Of a stretch of DNA of 25,862 nt, positions 8,229-15,857 are shown one piece after another. The first letter of the stretch is position 1. Every line of letters starts with the position of its first letter. Made by a program: the position numbers and the translations under genes. Source of the DNA: Prevotella sp. CAG:755 (lineage in GTDB: Bacteria > Bacteroidota > Bacteroidia > Bacteroidales > Bacteroidaceae); assembly GCA_000431275.1 (NCBI GenBank), contig HF989203.1, forward strand, positions 1 to 25,862. Reading direction: 5' to 3'. The notes beneath the pieces are model-generated. The model worked only from the letters and a program-made list of their open reading frames with translations. It was not told the DNA's origin and searched no databases.

Positions 8229-8714
8229 TCAATCAATAAGGTCGGCATAAACGGCTTTGGACTCACGAAGCAGGTCGGCAGGAGCTATGCGCAACTGCAA
8301 ACCTCTCATGCCCGCACTGACATAAACATAATCGAAGCGCGCAGCCGTCTCGTGAACATAGGTCGGGAACATTTTTTTCATCCCTATGGGAGAACAGCCA
8401 CCACGGATATACCCGGTGGTCGGAAGGAGCTCTTTGAGCGGAAGAAGCTCGCATTTCTTGTTTCCGCTGGCCTTAGCGGCTTTTTTAAGGTTAATCTCAT
8501 GGTCACCAGGTACGACACACACGAAATAACCGCTCCGGTCACCGTGCAGGACGATGGTTTTGAACACTTGTCTGACATCCTCACCCAAACTTTCAGCCAC
8601 ATGGCCGGCACTCAGGTCGGACTCATCCACTTCATAGGACACCAGTTCGTAAGCGACCCGGGCTTGGTCGAGCAGCCGGGCTGCATTGGTTTTCTGCTTA
8701 TGGCTCTTGCTCAT
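8229..8714 (-). CDS. ybaK: Cys-tRNA(Pro)/Cys-tRNA(Cys) deacylase, YbaK/EbsC family
   Basis: Family members hydrolyse mischarged Cys-tRNA(Pro), a trans-editing step that protects proline codons. From the ATG at 8714 the protein has 161 residues, close to E. coli YbaK (159). It starts MSKSHKQKTNAARLLD, the usual family opening. The essential lysine lies in VFKTIVLHGD (about residue 52). The GYIRGGCSPIGMKK loop, typical of the family, and a C-terminal ISAGMRGLQL-like strand (here VSAGMRGLQLRI) are present. An ATG at 8732 in frame would overlap the uvrA stop and add MLIIAT, which is not family-like, so the later start is chosen. It sits 11 bases after uvrA and probably shares its transcript. Confidence 0.93.
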   Translation of the reverse strand: MSKSHKQKTNAARLLDQARVAYELVSYEVDESDLSAGHVAESLGEDVRQVFKTIVLHGDRSGYFVCVVPGDHEINLKKAAKASGNKKCELLPLKELLPTTGYIRGGCSPIGMKKMFPTYVHETAARFDYVYVSAGMRGLQLRIAPADLLRESKAVYADLID

Positions 8715-8725
8715 TGTCGCAATGA

Positions 8726-11596
8726 TTAACATTTACTGGCTGAGGGTAATTCATTTTTCAGGAATTGTGCCGTGAACCCTTTCCCCGACGCAACGACAGC
8801 TTCTGGTGTACCGGTAGCGACCACTTCTCCACCAGCCCGTCCTCCGTCCGGCCCCATATCAATGATAAAATCTGCCATCTTGATAACGTCTAGGTTATGC
8901 TCGATGACTATCACCGTATTCCCTCTGTCGACCAGACGGTTCAGCACATTCATCAGTACTCGTATGTCTTCGAAATGTAGTCCGGTAGTAGGCTCATCAA
9001 GGATGTAGAGTGTCTTTCCCGTATCGCGCTTGGCCAGTTCAGTGGCCAACTTCACACGTTGGCTCTCACCACCTGAAAGGGTCGTAGACGACTGGCCGAG
9101 CTTGACATATCCCAATCCGACGTCTTGCAACACTTTGATTTTATGCGCTAACGAAGGAACGTTTTCAAAGAATTCGACAGCTTGATTGATGGTCATGTCA
9201 AGTACATCGGCAATGCTCTTTCCCTTGAAACGTACTTCCAATGTCTCACGGTTATAGCGCTTGCCATGACAGACCTCGCAAGGCACGTAAACATCAGGCA
9301 GAAAGTTCATTTCGATTGTCTTGTAACCATTACCCTTGCAGGCCTCGCAGCGCCCACCAGCCACGTTAAACGAAAAACGACCGGGCTTGTACCCCCGGAT
9401 CTTGGCTTCGGGCAGCTCCACAAAGAGCGCACGTATGTCAGCGAAGAGACCGGTATACGTGGCAGGATTGGAACGGGGCGTACGACCCAGCGGGCTTTGG
9501 TCGACACAGACCACTTTGTCTATATGTTCCAATCCTTCAATAGCCTCGTAAGGAAGCGGGTCAGCCAGCGAGCGATAGAAATGTCTTGAAAGGATAGGAT
9601 AAAGCGTGTCGTTGACAAGTGTAGATTTTCCACTTCCTGAGACACCTGTCACGCAAATGAGGCAACCGAGCGGAAAACCCACCGTCACCTTTTTGAGATT
9701 ATTCCCAGTCGCGCCACGCAGATTGAGCACTTTGCCGTTCCCTTTCCGCCGCACAGCGGGCACGTCTATGGCGCAGGTTCCATTCAGGTATCTGCTCGTA
9801 AGAGTGTCTCGCTTCAGCATCTCATCGGGTGTTCCCTCGAAAACGACCTCGCCGCCAAGCCGACCGGCACGTGGCCCCATGTCGACGACGTAATCGGCTT
9901 CAAGCATCATGTCGCGGTCATGCTCAACGACGATGACGGTATTCCCCACGTCGCGCAACTGTTTGAGCGAACGGATGAGACGGACATTATCGCGCTGGTG
10001 AAGACCGATGCTGGGCTCATCAAGAATGTAAAGGACATTGACCAACTGCGAACCTATCTGCGTTGCCAGCCGGATGCGCTGGCTCTCACCGCCGGAAAGA
10101 GTCATTGTGGATCGGTTGAGTGAAAGGTAGTCTAACCCGACATCGAGCAGGAACTTCAACCTTGTCATCAGTTCTTTCAGTATCTCGTGAGCCACGACAC
10201 GCTGACGTTCGCTCAGGTGGCTTTCGACTTGCCCCAACCATTCATAAAGTTCGGCAATATCCATAGAAGCCAACTCATAAATGTTTTTGCCGTCAATGCG
10301 GAAGTGAAGGGCCTCTTGATTCAAACGTGCACCGTGACAGACAGGACAAACGGCAGTCTTGGCGAACTGGTCGACCCATTTCTGAGCAGCTGCCGACATT
10401 TCACGGTCAGCCATCTGGGTAATGTATTTCACCAGACCGTCAAACTCGACATAATAATCGTCTGACGTTCCCATCAACTTGGCCGGAATACGCAAACGAT
10501 CCGTCGAACCATTGAAGACTTCGTCAAGGGCGTCGTCTGGAAGCTCGCTGACAGACGTCTGAATAGTACATCCGTATTTTTCAAGCACACTCTCAATCTC
10601 CCAGAAGATAAGCGAGTTCTTATACTTTCCTAAGGGCACAATGGCTCCGTCCCTGATGGATTTTTCAGGATGAGGGATGACTTTATCGCGATCTATAACA
10701 CTCACATAACCTAATCCCCTACACTTCGGACAAGCTCCTTGCGCAGAATTGAACGAAAAGTTATGGGGAGCCGGATCACGATAAGAAATACCGGAAGTAG
10801 GACACATCAACCGTTTACTGTAATGACGGAGCGTGCCGTCAGTTGCATCCAACAGGAGCACAAGTCCATTCCCTTGTTCTAGCGCCTTGCTCACGCTGCG
10901 TGCAAGGCGCTGGTCGTCCTTGTCTTGCACAACCAGCTTATCTATGACAACTTCAATATCATGGTTCTTATACCGATCGACTTTCATTCCTTTTTTCAAC
11001 TCCATTATCTCGCCGTCCACGCGTACGTTGAGAAAACCTTTGCGGCGTATGGTGTCGAAAAGCTCTTTATAGTGTCCCTTACGGTTGCGCACCAGAGGAG
11101 CAAGCAGATATACCTTATGACCGACGTAATCACTCAGAATAAGGCTGAGGACTTGCTCCTCTGTATATTTCACCATCCGCTCACCGGTGACGTATGAAAA
11201 CGCTTCTCCCGCCCGGGCATACAGCAAACGCAGGAAATCGTATATTTCTGTAACTGTACCAACAGTCGAACGCGGATTTTTGTTCGTTGTCTTCTGCTCA
11301 ATGCTTATGACCGGGCTAAGTCCCGTAATCTTGTCAACATCAGGACGTTCGAGGTTGTCAAGGAAATTACGGGCGTAGGCCGAAAATGTTTCTATATAAC
11401 GGCGCTGCCCTTCGGCATAGAGCGTGTCGAAAGCCAGCGAACTCTTACCACTCCCACTCAATCCCGTAATCACTGTCAGGCTATGACGTGGTATGCGTAC
11501 ATCAACATTTTTCAGGTTGTGCACGCGAGCCCCCCAGATATCTATCCAACCTTCCTCAATCCGGGCATCAGGTGTTTCTTTGTCTATATTGTTCAT
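8726..11596 (-). CDS. uvrA: Excinuclease ABC subunit A
   Basis: UvrA is the damage-recognition ATPase of nucleotide excision repair and loads UvrB on distorted DNA. The 956 residues include both ABC modules: Walker A GLSGSGKSS near the N terminus with signature LSGGESQRIRLA and Walker B ILDEPSIGLHQRD, then a second Walker A GVSGSGKST with LSGGESQRVKLA and ILDEPTTGLH. The C-terminal zinc module is intact (CEAC and CEVC), and so is the CPVCHGARLN segment. The first zinc motif reads CPTSG...CPKC (about residues 265-292): the second cysteine of E. coli (Cys256) is Ser268 here. I recall this as common in Bacteroidota UvrA, so it is probably a lineage feature rather than a defect. It starts 6 bases after the T9SS-sorted protein gene. 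Confidence 0.97.
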   Translation of the reverse strand: MNNIDKETPDARIEEGWIDIWGARVHNLKNVDVRIPRHSLTVITGLSGSGKSSLAFDTLYAEGQRRYIETFSAYARNFLDNLERPDVDKITGLSPVISIEQKTTNKNPRSTVGTVTEIYDFLRLLYARAGEAFSYVTGERMVKYTEEQVLSLILSDYVGHKVYLLAPLVRNRKGHYKELFDTIRRKGFLNVRVDGEIMELKKGMKVDRYKNHDIEVVIDKLVVQDKDDQRLARSVSKALEQGNGLVLLLDATDGTLRHYSKRLMCPTSGISYRDPAPHNFSFNSAQGACPKCRGLGYVSVIDRDKVIPHPEKSIRDGAIVPLGKYKNSLIFWEIESVLEKYGCTIQTSVSELPDDALDEVFNGSTDRLRIPAKLMGTSDDYYVEFDGLVKYITQMADREMSAAAQKWVDQFAKTAVCPVCHGARLNQEALHFRIDGKNIYELASMDIAELYEWLGQVESHLSERQRVVAHEILKELMTRLKFLLDVGLDYLSLNRSTMTLSGGESQRIRLATQIGSQLVNVLYILDEPSIGLHQRDNVRLIRSLKQLRDVGNTVIVVEHDRDMMLEADYVVDMGPRAGRLGGEVVFEGTPDEMLKRDTLTSRYLNGTCAIDVPAVRRKGNGKVLNLRGATGNNLKKVTVGFPLGCLICVTGVSGSGKSTLVNDTLYPILSRHFYRSLADPLPYEAIEGLEHIDKVVCVDQSPLGRTPRSNPATYTGLFADIRALFVELPEAKIRGYKPGRFSFNVAGGRCEACKGNGYKTIEMNFLPDVYVPCEVCHGKRYNRETLEVRFKGKSIADVLDMTINQAVEFFENVPSLAHKIKVLQDVGLGYVKLGQSSTTLSGGESQRVKLATELAKRDTGKTLYILDEPTTGLHFEDIRVLMNVLNRLVDRGNTVIVIEHNLDVIKMADFIIDMGPDGGRAGGEVVATGTPEAVVASGKGFTAQFLKNELPSASKC

Positions 11597-11602
11597 TATG
11601 GG

Positions 11603-12307
11603 TCACTCTATCGTCGTCGTGCCTTCTTCGGAATAACCGCGGAGCAGGTTGATCGTTTTTTTCATATTATACTTCACGCCATCCGCTCCCTGCGCTTTCA
11701 ACACGAAATAGTAAGCGCCGGCCGGCACATCACTGCCGTTGAACTTTCCGTCCCACCCTCCAGCGGGGTCGTTCCACTCGTAAAGTTTCCGTCCCCAACG
11801 ATTGAATATCGCGGCTTCAAAACTTACAATACTCTGATAACCGTCTTTCGCACGGAAAACGTCGTTTATTCCGTCACCATTGGGTGTAAATATATTTGGA
11901 AACTCCAACTTAGACTCACTGACTGTCACCTGGAACGGCTCATCCATCTCATACTCGATAGTGTCTGTCCCATTAATAAAACTAATCAGTAACTCTACGA
12001 TCATCGTACCCGACGTTGTGAAGGTATATTCAGTATCCTCGTCGTAACGGATAATGGTGGGGTTCTGTTCATTACCTGGCGTATAGAATCGCCATTCGTA
12101 ATAGGGAGTATACTCGCCCACGTTGGTCGGATTGGCACGGAAAGATGCTTGCACTGGGGCTGAACCAGAATAAGAGGTCTCCTGCTGCTCGCCATCCTCG
12201 GTCGTAATGGTCATGGTAGGCTCTGCCGACGGAAACAGGGTCTGCGCACTTACCATATTTATGGCTCCCGTGCATACTAATAAAATAAGGAACAATAGCT
12301 TTCTCAT
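11603..12307 (-). CDS. Small secreted protein with gliding motility-associated (T9SS type B) C-terminal domain
   Basis: From the ATG at 12307 the protein has 234 residues. A signal peptide (MRKLLFLILLVCTGAINMVSAQ) opens it. The middle (about 40-130) looks like a PKD/Ig-like beta domain, with YYEWRFYTPG and TFTTSGTMIVELLISF. The last 100 residues carry the CHU_C/TIGR04131-type domain: FPNIFTPNGDGINDVFR, FNRWGRKLYEW, GGWDGKFNGSDVPAGAYYFV and a final TINLLRG strand. Such domains direct export across the outer membrane by type IX secretion. No enzymatic domain is present, so an adhesive or structural surface role is the best inference. An in-frame TTG at 12325 gives a longer frame but lies inside a -7 promoter box, so ATG is chosen. 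The gene heads the uvrA-ybaK block with a 6-base gap. Confidence 0.88.
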   Translation of the reverse strand: MRKLLFLILLVCTGAINMVSAQTLFPSAEPTMTITTEDGEQQETSYSGSAPVQASFRANPTNVGEYTPYYEWRFYTPGNEQNPTIIRYDEDTEYTFTTSGTMIVELLISFINGTDTIEYEMDEPFQVTVSESKLEFPNIFTPNGDGINDVFRAKDGYQSIVSFEAAIFNRWGRKLYEWNDPAGGWDGKFNGSDVPAGAYYFVLKAQGADGVKYNMKKTINLLRGYSEEGTTTIE

Positions 12308-12322
12308 ATCTTTAAATCCATG

Positions 12323-12330
12323 CAAAAATA
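12323..12330 (-). promoter_or_regulatory. Probable -7 box for the T9SS protein-uvrA-ybaK transcript
   Basis: On the - strand this reads TATTTTTG, a full match to TAnnTTTG. Transcription would begin near 12316, giving a leader of about ten bases before the ATG at 12307. The nearest TTTG upstream is only 12 bases away, closer than the usual 19-21, so the -33 element is not clear. Confidence 0.45.
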
Positions 12331-12402
12331 ACGCTTCTCGTTCAAATAACGGTAGTCATTCACATTTATTACGTAGTACGCGCACACACCACGACTACGC
12401 AC

Positions 12403-12436
12403 AATAAAAATGGCGTGCCTCAGTTGAGACACGCCA
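12403..12436 (-). terminator. Rho-independent terminator of rpsA
   Basis: TGGCGTG (12411-12417) pairs with CACGCCA (12430-12436). After one mismatch the stem continues with CTCA/TGAG. On the - strand the stem is followed directly by TTTTTATTG. It lies about 45 bases after the rpsA stop and separates rpsA from the T9SS-uvrA transcript downstream. Confidence 0.8.
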
Positions 12437-12480
12437 CGCTTCGTATTGGGATTAGTTGCTTAATTGCAACGGTAAGTCAA

Positions 12481-14268
12481 TTACTCACCTTTCTCCATTT
12501 TAGCTTTCAATGCAGCCAGTGCGTCATTGTCACCCAAGCTGGTCGAAGCTACTTGGTTCTGGATAACCGGGGCATCTTCTTTCTTGCTCGTTTTCTTCGA
12601 AGCAGCCTTCTTTTCAGCGCGAGCCTCGCGTTGAACATCTTCGAACGTGCGGCTGTGTGAAAGGATGATACGCTTGCTGTCCTTGTTGAACTCTATCACC
12701 TTGAAAGGCAGTTTCTCATTCAGCTGTGCATGGCTACCATCCTCTTTTACGAGGTGCTTCGGCGTGGCAAAACCTTCTACGCCATATTCGAGCTGTACGA
12801 CGGCACCCTTTTCGAGCATTTCGATAATTGTACCTTCATGTACTGAACCTTCGGTAAATACGGTTTCAAATACATCCCAAGGATTCTCTTCAAGCTGCTT
12901 GTGACCAAGACTCAGACGACGGTTGTCCTTGTCAATTTCAAGAACAATTACGTCTATATCGGCACCAATCTGTGTAAATTCAGATGGATGTTTCACTTTC
13001 TTCGTCCACGACAGGTCGGAAATGTGAATCAAGCCGTCAACGCCTTCTTCGAGCTCTACGAACACACCAAAGTTCGTAAAGTTGCGCACGCGAGCCGTAT
13101 GCTTCGAACCTACGGGGTACTTAACTTCAATGTCTTTCCAAGGATCTTCTTTGAGCTGCTTCAAGCCGAGCGACATCTTACGATCAGTGCGGTCGAGTGT
13201 CAGCACAACAGCCTCTACCTCGTCACCGACTTTGAGGAAATCCTGTGCAGAACGCAGATGCTGGCTCCAACTCATTTCGCTCACGTGGATCAGGCCTTCT
13301 ACGCCCGGAGCCACTTCAACGAATGCGCCGTAATCAGCCATCACGACAACCTTACCTTTCACCTTGTCACCTACTTTGAGTTCCGGATCGAGGGCGTCCC
13401 AAGGATGCGGAGTAAGTTGCTTCAAGCCGAGAGCAATGCGCTTCTTCTCTTCGTCGAAATCAAGGATCACAACGTTAAGTTTCTGATCAAGCTCAACGAT
13501 TTCATGCGGATCGTTGACGCGACCCCAAGACAAATCAGTTATATGTATCAGACCGTCTACGCCACCAAGGTCGATAAACACGCCATAAGAGGTGATGTTT
13601 TTAACGGTACCTTCAAGCACTTGTCCCTTTTCGAGTTTCGAGATAATCTCCTGTTTTTGTGCTTCAAGTTCAGCTTCAATAAGTGCTTTGTGCGAAACAA
13701 CGACGTTCTTGTATTCCTGATTGATCTTAACGACCTGGAATTCCATTGTCTTGCCGACAAATACGTCGTAGTCACGGATGGGCTTCACGTCAATCTGCGA
13801 GCCAGGCAAGAAGGCTTCGATGCCGAACACATCGACAATCATACCACCCTTCGTGCGGCACTTGATATATCCCTTGATAACTTCCTTATCTTCAAGGGCT
13901 TGGTTGATACGCTCCCAAGACTTGCTGATACGCGCCTTACGGTGCGACAGCACGAGCTGTCCTTTCTTATCCTCTTGATTCTCGACGTAAACTTCCACTT
14001 TGTCACCCACTTTGAGGTCGGGATTGTAGCGGAACTCGCTTACGGGGATGATTCCGTCGGATTTGTAGCCGATGTTGACAACCACTTCACGCTTGGTGAT
14101 GCTGATGACCGTACCTTCGACTACTTCGTGGTCGTTGACCTTGTTGAGCGTGTCGTCATAAGCCTTTTCAAGGTCAGCCTTGCTCTGGCCGCTTTCGGGT
14201 AGGTTACCGCTTTCAAACGAATCCCAATCGAAATCAGCCAAGGGAGCGATGTTTTTTAAGTTCTCCAT
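12481..14268 (-). CDS. rpsA: 30S ribosomal protein S1
   Basis: S1 binds mRNA on the small ribosomal subunit and helps initiation on messages with weak ribosome-binding sites, which suits a Bacteroidota genome with few Shine-Dalgarno sequences. The 595-residue protein carries six S1 (OB-fold) domains: two divergent N-terminal ones (VVEGTVISITKREVVVNIG and VIKGYIKCRTKGGMIVDVFG), three canonical ones with VDGLIHITDLSW, VEGLIHVSEMSW and VDGLIHISDLSW, and a sixth with VEGFATPKHLVKEDGS. A lysine/alanine-rich tail follows. It is transcribed alone, between its own promoter (14334-14364) and terminator (12403-12436). The long frame on the opposite strand (12901-14202) is a shadow of its codon bias. 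Confidence 0.98.
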   Translation of the reverse strand: MENLKNIAPLADFDWDSFESGNLPESGQSKADLEKAYDDTLNKVNDHEVVEGTVISITKREVVVNIGYKSDGIIPVSEFRYNPDLKVGDKVEVYVENQEDKKGQLVLSHRKARISKSWERINQALEDKEVIKGYIKCRTKGGMIVDVFGIEAFLPGSQIDVKPIRDYDVFVGKTMEFQVVKINQEYKNVVVSHKALIEAELEAQKQEIISKLEKGQVLEGTVKNITSYGVFIDLGGVDGLIHITDLSWGRVNDPHEIVELDQKLNVVILDFDEEKKRIALGLKQLTPHPWDALDPELKVGDKVKGKVVVMADYGAFVEVAPGVEGLIHVSEMSWSQHLRSAQDFLKVGDEVEAVVLTLDRTDRKMSLGLKQLKEDPWKDIEVKYPVGSKHTARVRNFTNFGVFVELEEGVDGLIHISDLSWTKKVKHPSEFTQIGADIDVIVLEIDKDNRRLSLGHKQLEENPWDVFETVFTEGSVHEGTIIEMLEKGAVVQLEYGVEGFATPKHLVKEDGSHAQLNEKLPFKVIEFNKDSKRIILSHSRTFEDVQREARAEKKAASKKTSKKEDAPVIQNQVASTSLGDNDALAALKAKMEKGE

Positions 14269-14333
14269 GAATTAATTGTGTGATTTGTTGAATTAATAAA
14301 GTTAGACTTTATGTTGACTCGTAGAATCGCGGG

Positions 14334-14364
14334 CAAAATTACGAACTTTCTTCCGAACCACAAA
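14334..14364 (-). promoter_or_regulatory. rpsA promoter (full Bacteroidota consensus)
   Basis: On the - strand TTTG (14364-14361) is followed after exactly 19 bases by TAATTTTG (14341-14334), a full match to the TTTG-N19-21-TAnnTTTG pattern of the Bacteroidota primary sigma factor. Transcription should begin near 14327, leaving an AT-rich leader of about 60 bases. This is the clearest promoter in the window, as expected for a ribosomal protein gene. Confidence 0.8.
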
Positions 14365-14402
14365 AAAACAGCCTAAAATCTCGGAAATAATGGGCAGAAA
14401 AA

Positions 14403-14432
14403 TTGCTGTTTGCCATTATCTTCCTATCTTAG
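14403..14432 (+). promoter_or_regulatory. Candidate promoter of the small lipoprotein gene
   Basis: TTG (14403-14405), 19 bases, then TATCTTAG (14425-14432), one base off TAnnTTTG. Transcription would begin near 14439, about 17 bases before the ATG at 14456. It points away from the rpsA promoter, about 40-70 bases from it, so the two are divergent. Confidence 0.5.
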
Positions 14433-14455
14433 CGCCGTCATTTAACGACTTATCC

Positions 14456-14968
14456 ATGAAAAAGACACAGATTTTGACCGTCTTGGTGCTGTCAGCCACC
14501 CTGCTTGCCGCATGTACCGGCAAGACGACGGATCCCGCAAGCGGAGTAGACTCAACTGCCACTGATGCTTCACTCGTAACAGAGCAAGACACCATGACAT
14601 ACGGCACGTCGTACGAGTTCGGAATGAGCACATTTACGCTCGTCACCGACGCAGGAGATACTCTCTACCTGACGCGTGACGCAGCCGACGGAAGCATGGC
14701 GCAGATTTATGGCGACATTGATGAAGGCCAACGCTATGCTATCACAACGCGTGACGGCGGCGACGCACTGGGCACAGCCATCAACCTGACGCAGCTTGAC
14801 AAATTCGTAAAAGACTACAAACTGTTGAACGGACGTATCATACTCGCCACTGACAGTACGGCAGACACGCTGAAGTTCGTACAAATGGACAACGAAGGAG
14901 TGACTTTCGCACGTGAAAACGGCGAAACATTTCGCATGACACAGACAGGCGAACCCGGAAAGGACTGA
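14456..14968 (+). CDS. Small lipoprotein of unknown function
   Basis: From the ATG at 14456 the protein has 170 residues. It opens with a lipoprotein signal peptide, MKKTQILTVLVLSATLLAAC, with the lipobox LLAAC and the lipidated cysteine at residue 20. A Thr/Ser/Asp-rich linker follows. The rest is mostly short beta strands with repeated D-T-L/D-A-G turns (TLVTDAGDTLYLTRD, ILATDSTADTLKFVQ), as in small lipocalin-like or beta-barrel lipoproteins of Bacteroidales. I do not recognise a named family. An upstream ATG at 14390 would add 22 residues before the signal peptide and run through the promoter, so it is rejected. It is a single-gene unit ending in a strong terminator 23 bases downstream. 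Confidence 0.85.
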   Translation: MKKTQILTVLVLSATLLAACTGKTTDPASGVDSTATDASLVTEQDTMTYGTSYEFGMSTFTLVTDAGDTLYLTRDAADGSMAQIYGDIDEGQRYAITTRDGGDALGTAINLTQLDKFVKDYKLLNGRIILATDSTADTLKFVQMDNEGVTFARENGETFRMTQTGEPGKD

Positions 14969-14985
14969 GAACAGTATAATAATTC

Positions 14986-15855
14986 TTAACCAAGCCCGCT
15001 CACGTATGCTGCCAATCTCGTGAGCGGGCTTTTTTGGATATGTCCCACTTTGAGACCACTCCGACAAGCAGCCTTCCGAACTTCGTCGGCAAAGAACCAT
15101 GCCACACTCCCGACAAAATGCACAGAAAAATCAGGACGGCCGTAAGGAATGACACAGCGACAGAAAAAGCGGTCGAACTCCCGGCCTATCAATGCGGCCA
15201 CATCTGGATGTTCCCGATGGGCATGAAGGAACGGGACAAAAGATGCCAGATATCGGTTAGCCTGTGGCTGACGATAAACGTGATCCAATAGGATGTCTTG
15301 CGTCAGCCCCGTTTCAGACAGGAACCGCTGACGAATGGCTTCATCCATCTTTCCCTTGAATACCTCTGCCACCCATTGGCGCCCCAAGACCGCACCGCTC
15401 CCTTCATCACCGAGGATGTAACCCAACGAAGGAACTTGCGCGACGAAACTGCTGCCATCATACAATCCACTACCCGATCCTGTGCCGAGGATGCAGACAA
15501 CACCTTCCTGGCTACCACATAAGGCATGAGCTGCACCAAGCAAGTCAGAACGCACACGGACGGCGGACTTGTCCACTACAAATTCCAGAGACAAGAGCCG
15601 CTGCAAACGGGTTGCCGCTTCCCCCCGGCAGCCCGCACCATAGAAATGAACGGCTGTCACGACGCTTTCCGGAGGAAGCGCCACACGCATTTCCCCGTGC
15701 AGGATACGACCAATCGTCGCATCGTCCATTGCGTAAGGATTGATGCCCGTTGTCTTCACGGACAGTTCGTCGCCATCGACAGATATCGCAAGCCAGTCCG
15801 TTTTGGTCGAACCACTGTCAGCCACCAATGTCCAATTTTTCCCCATCCGTTTCAT
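14986..15855 (-). CDS. BadF/BadG-type sugar kinase (probable N-acetylglucosamine kinase)
   Basis: The protein has 289 residues and belongs to the ASKHA fold. The phosphate-1 motif is VADSGSTKTDWLAI at the N terminus. The second phosphate/connect motifs are ILGTGSGSGLYDGSSF and LGYILGDEGSGAVLGRQW (about residues 120-160), the latter typical of N-acetylhexosamine kinases. In Bacteroidota such proteins are usually annotated as N-acetylglucosamine kinases in amino-sugar recycling; the substrate is an inference. The start is 2 bases after the stop of the YihY gene, so the two are probably translated from one message; an ATG three codons further in is possible. Its last codons form one arm of the terminator of the opposite gene. 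The motif set excludes a benzoyl-CoA reductase role, which would need [4Fe-4S] partners. Confidence 0.88.
   Translation of the reverse strand: MKRMGKNWTLVADSGSTKTDWLAISVDGDELSVKTTGINPYAMDDATIGRILHGEMRVALPPESVVTAVHFYGAGCRGEAATRLQRLLSLEFVVDKSAVRVRSDLLGAAHALCGSQEGVVCILGTGSGSGLYDGSSFVAQVPSLGYILGDEGSGAVLGRQWVAEVFKGKMDEAIRQRFLSETGLTQDILLDHVYRQPQANRYLASFVPFLHAHREHPDVAALIGREFDRFFCRCVIPYGRPDFSVHFVGSVAWFFADEVRKAACRSGLKVGHIQKSPLTRLAAYVSGLG
14992..15035 (+). terminator. Rho-independent terminator of the lipoprotein gene, inside the 3' end of the opposing kinase gene
   Basis: AAGCCCGCTCACG (14992-15004) pairs perfectly over 13 bases with CGTGAGCGGGCTT (15019-15031) around a 14-base loop, and a run of six T (15030-15035) follows on the + strand. 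The whole element is also coding sequence for the last residues of the BadF-type kinase on the - strand. On the - strand the hairpin is not followed by a clear T run. Confidence 0.88.
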
Positions 15856-15857
15856 CG

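Noticed and set aside
12901..14202. 433-codon open frame antisense to rpsA
   Set aside because: It mirrors the coding frame of S1 exactly, has no family-like motifs, and the S1 frame on the other strand is certain. It arises from codon bias.
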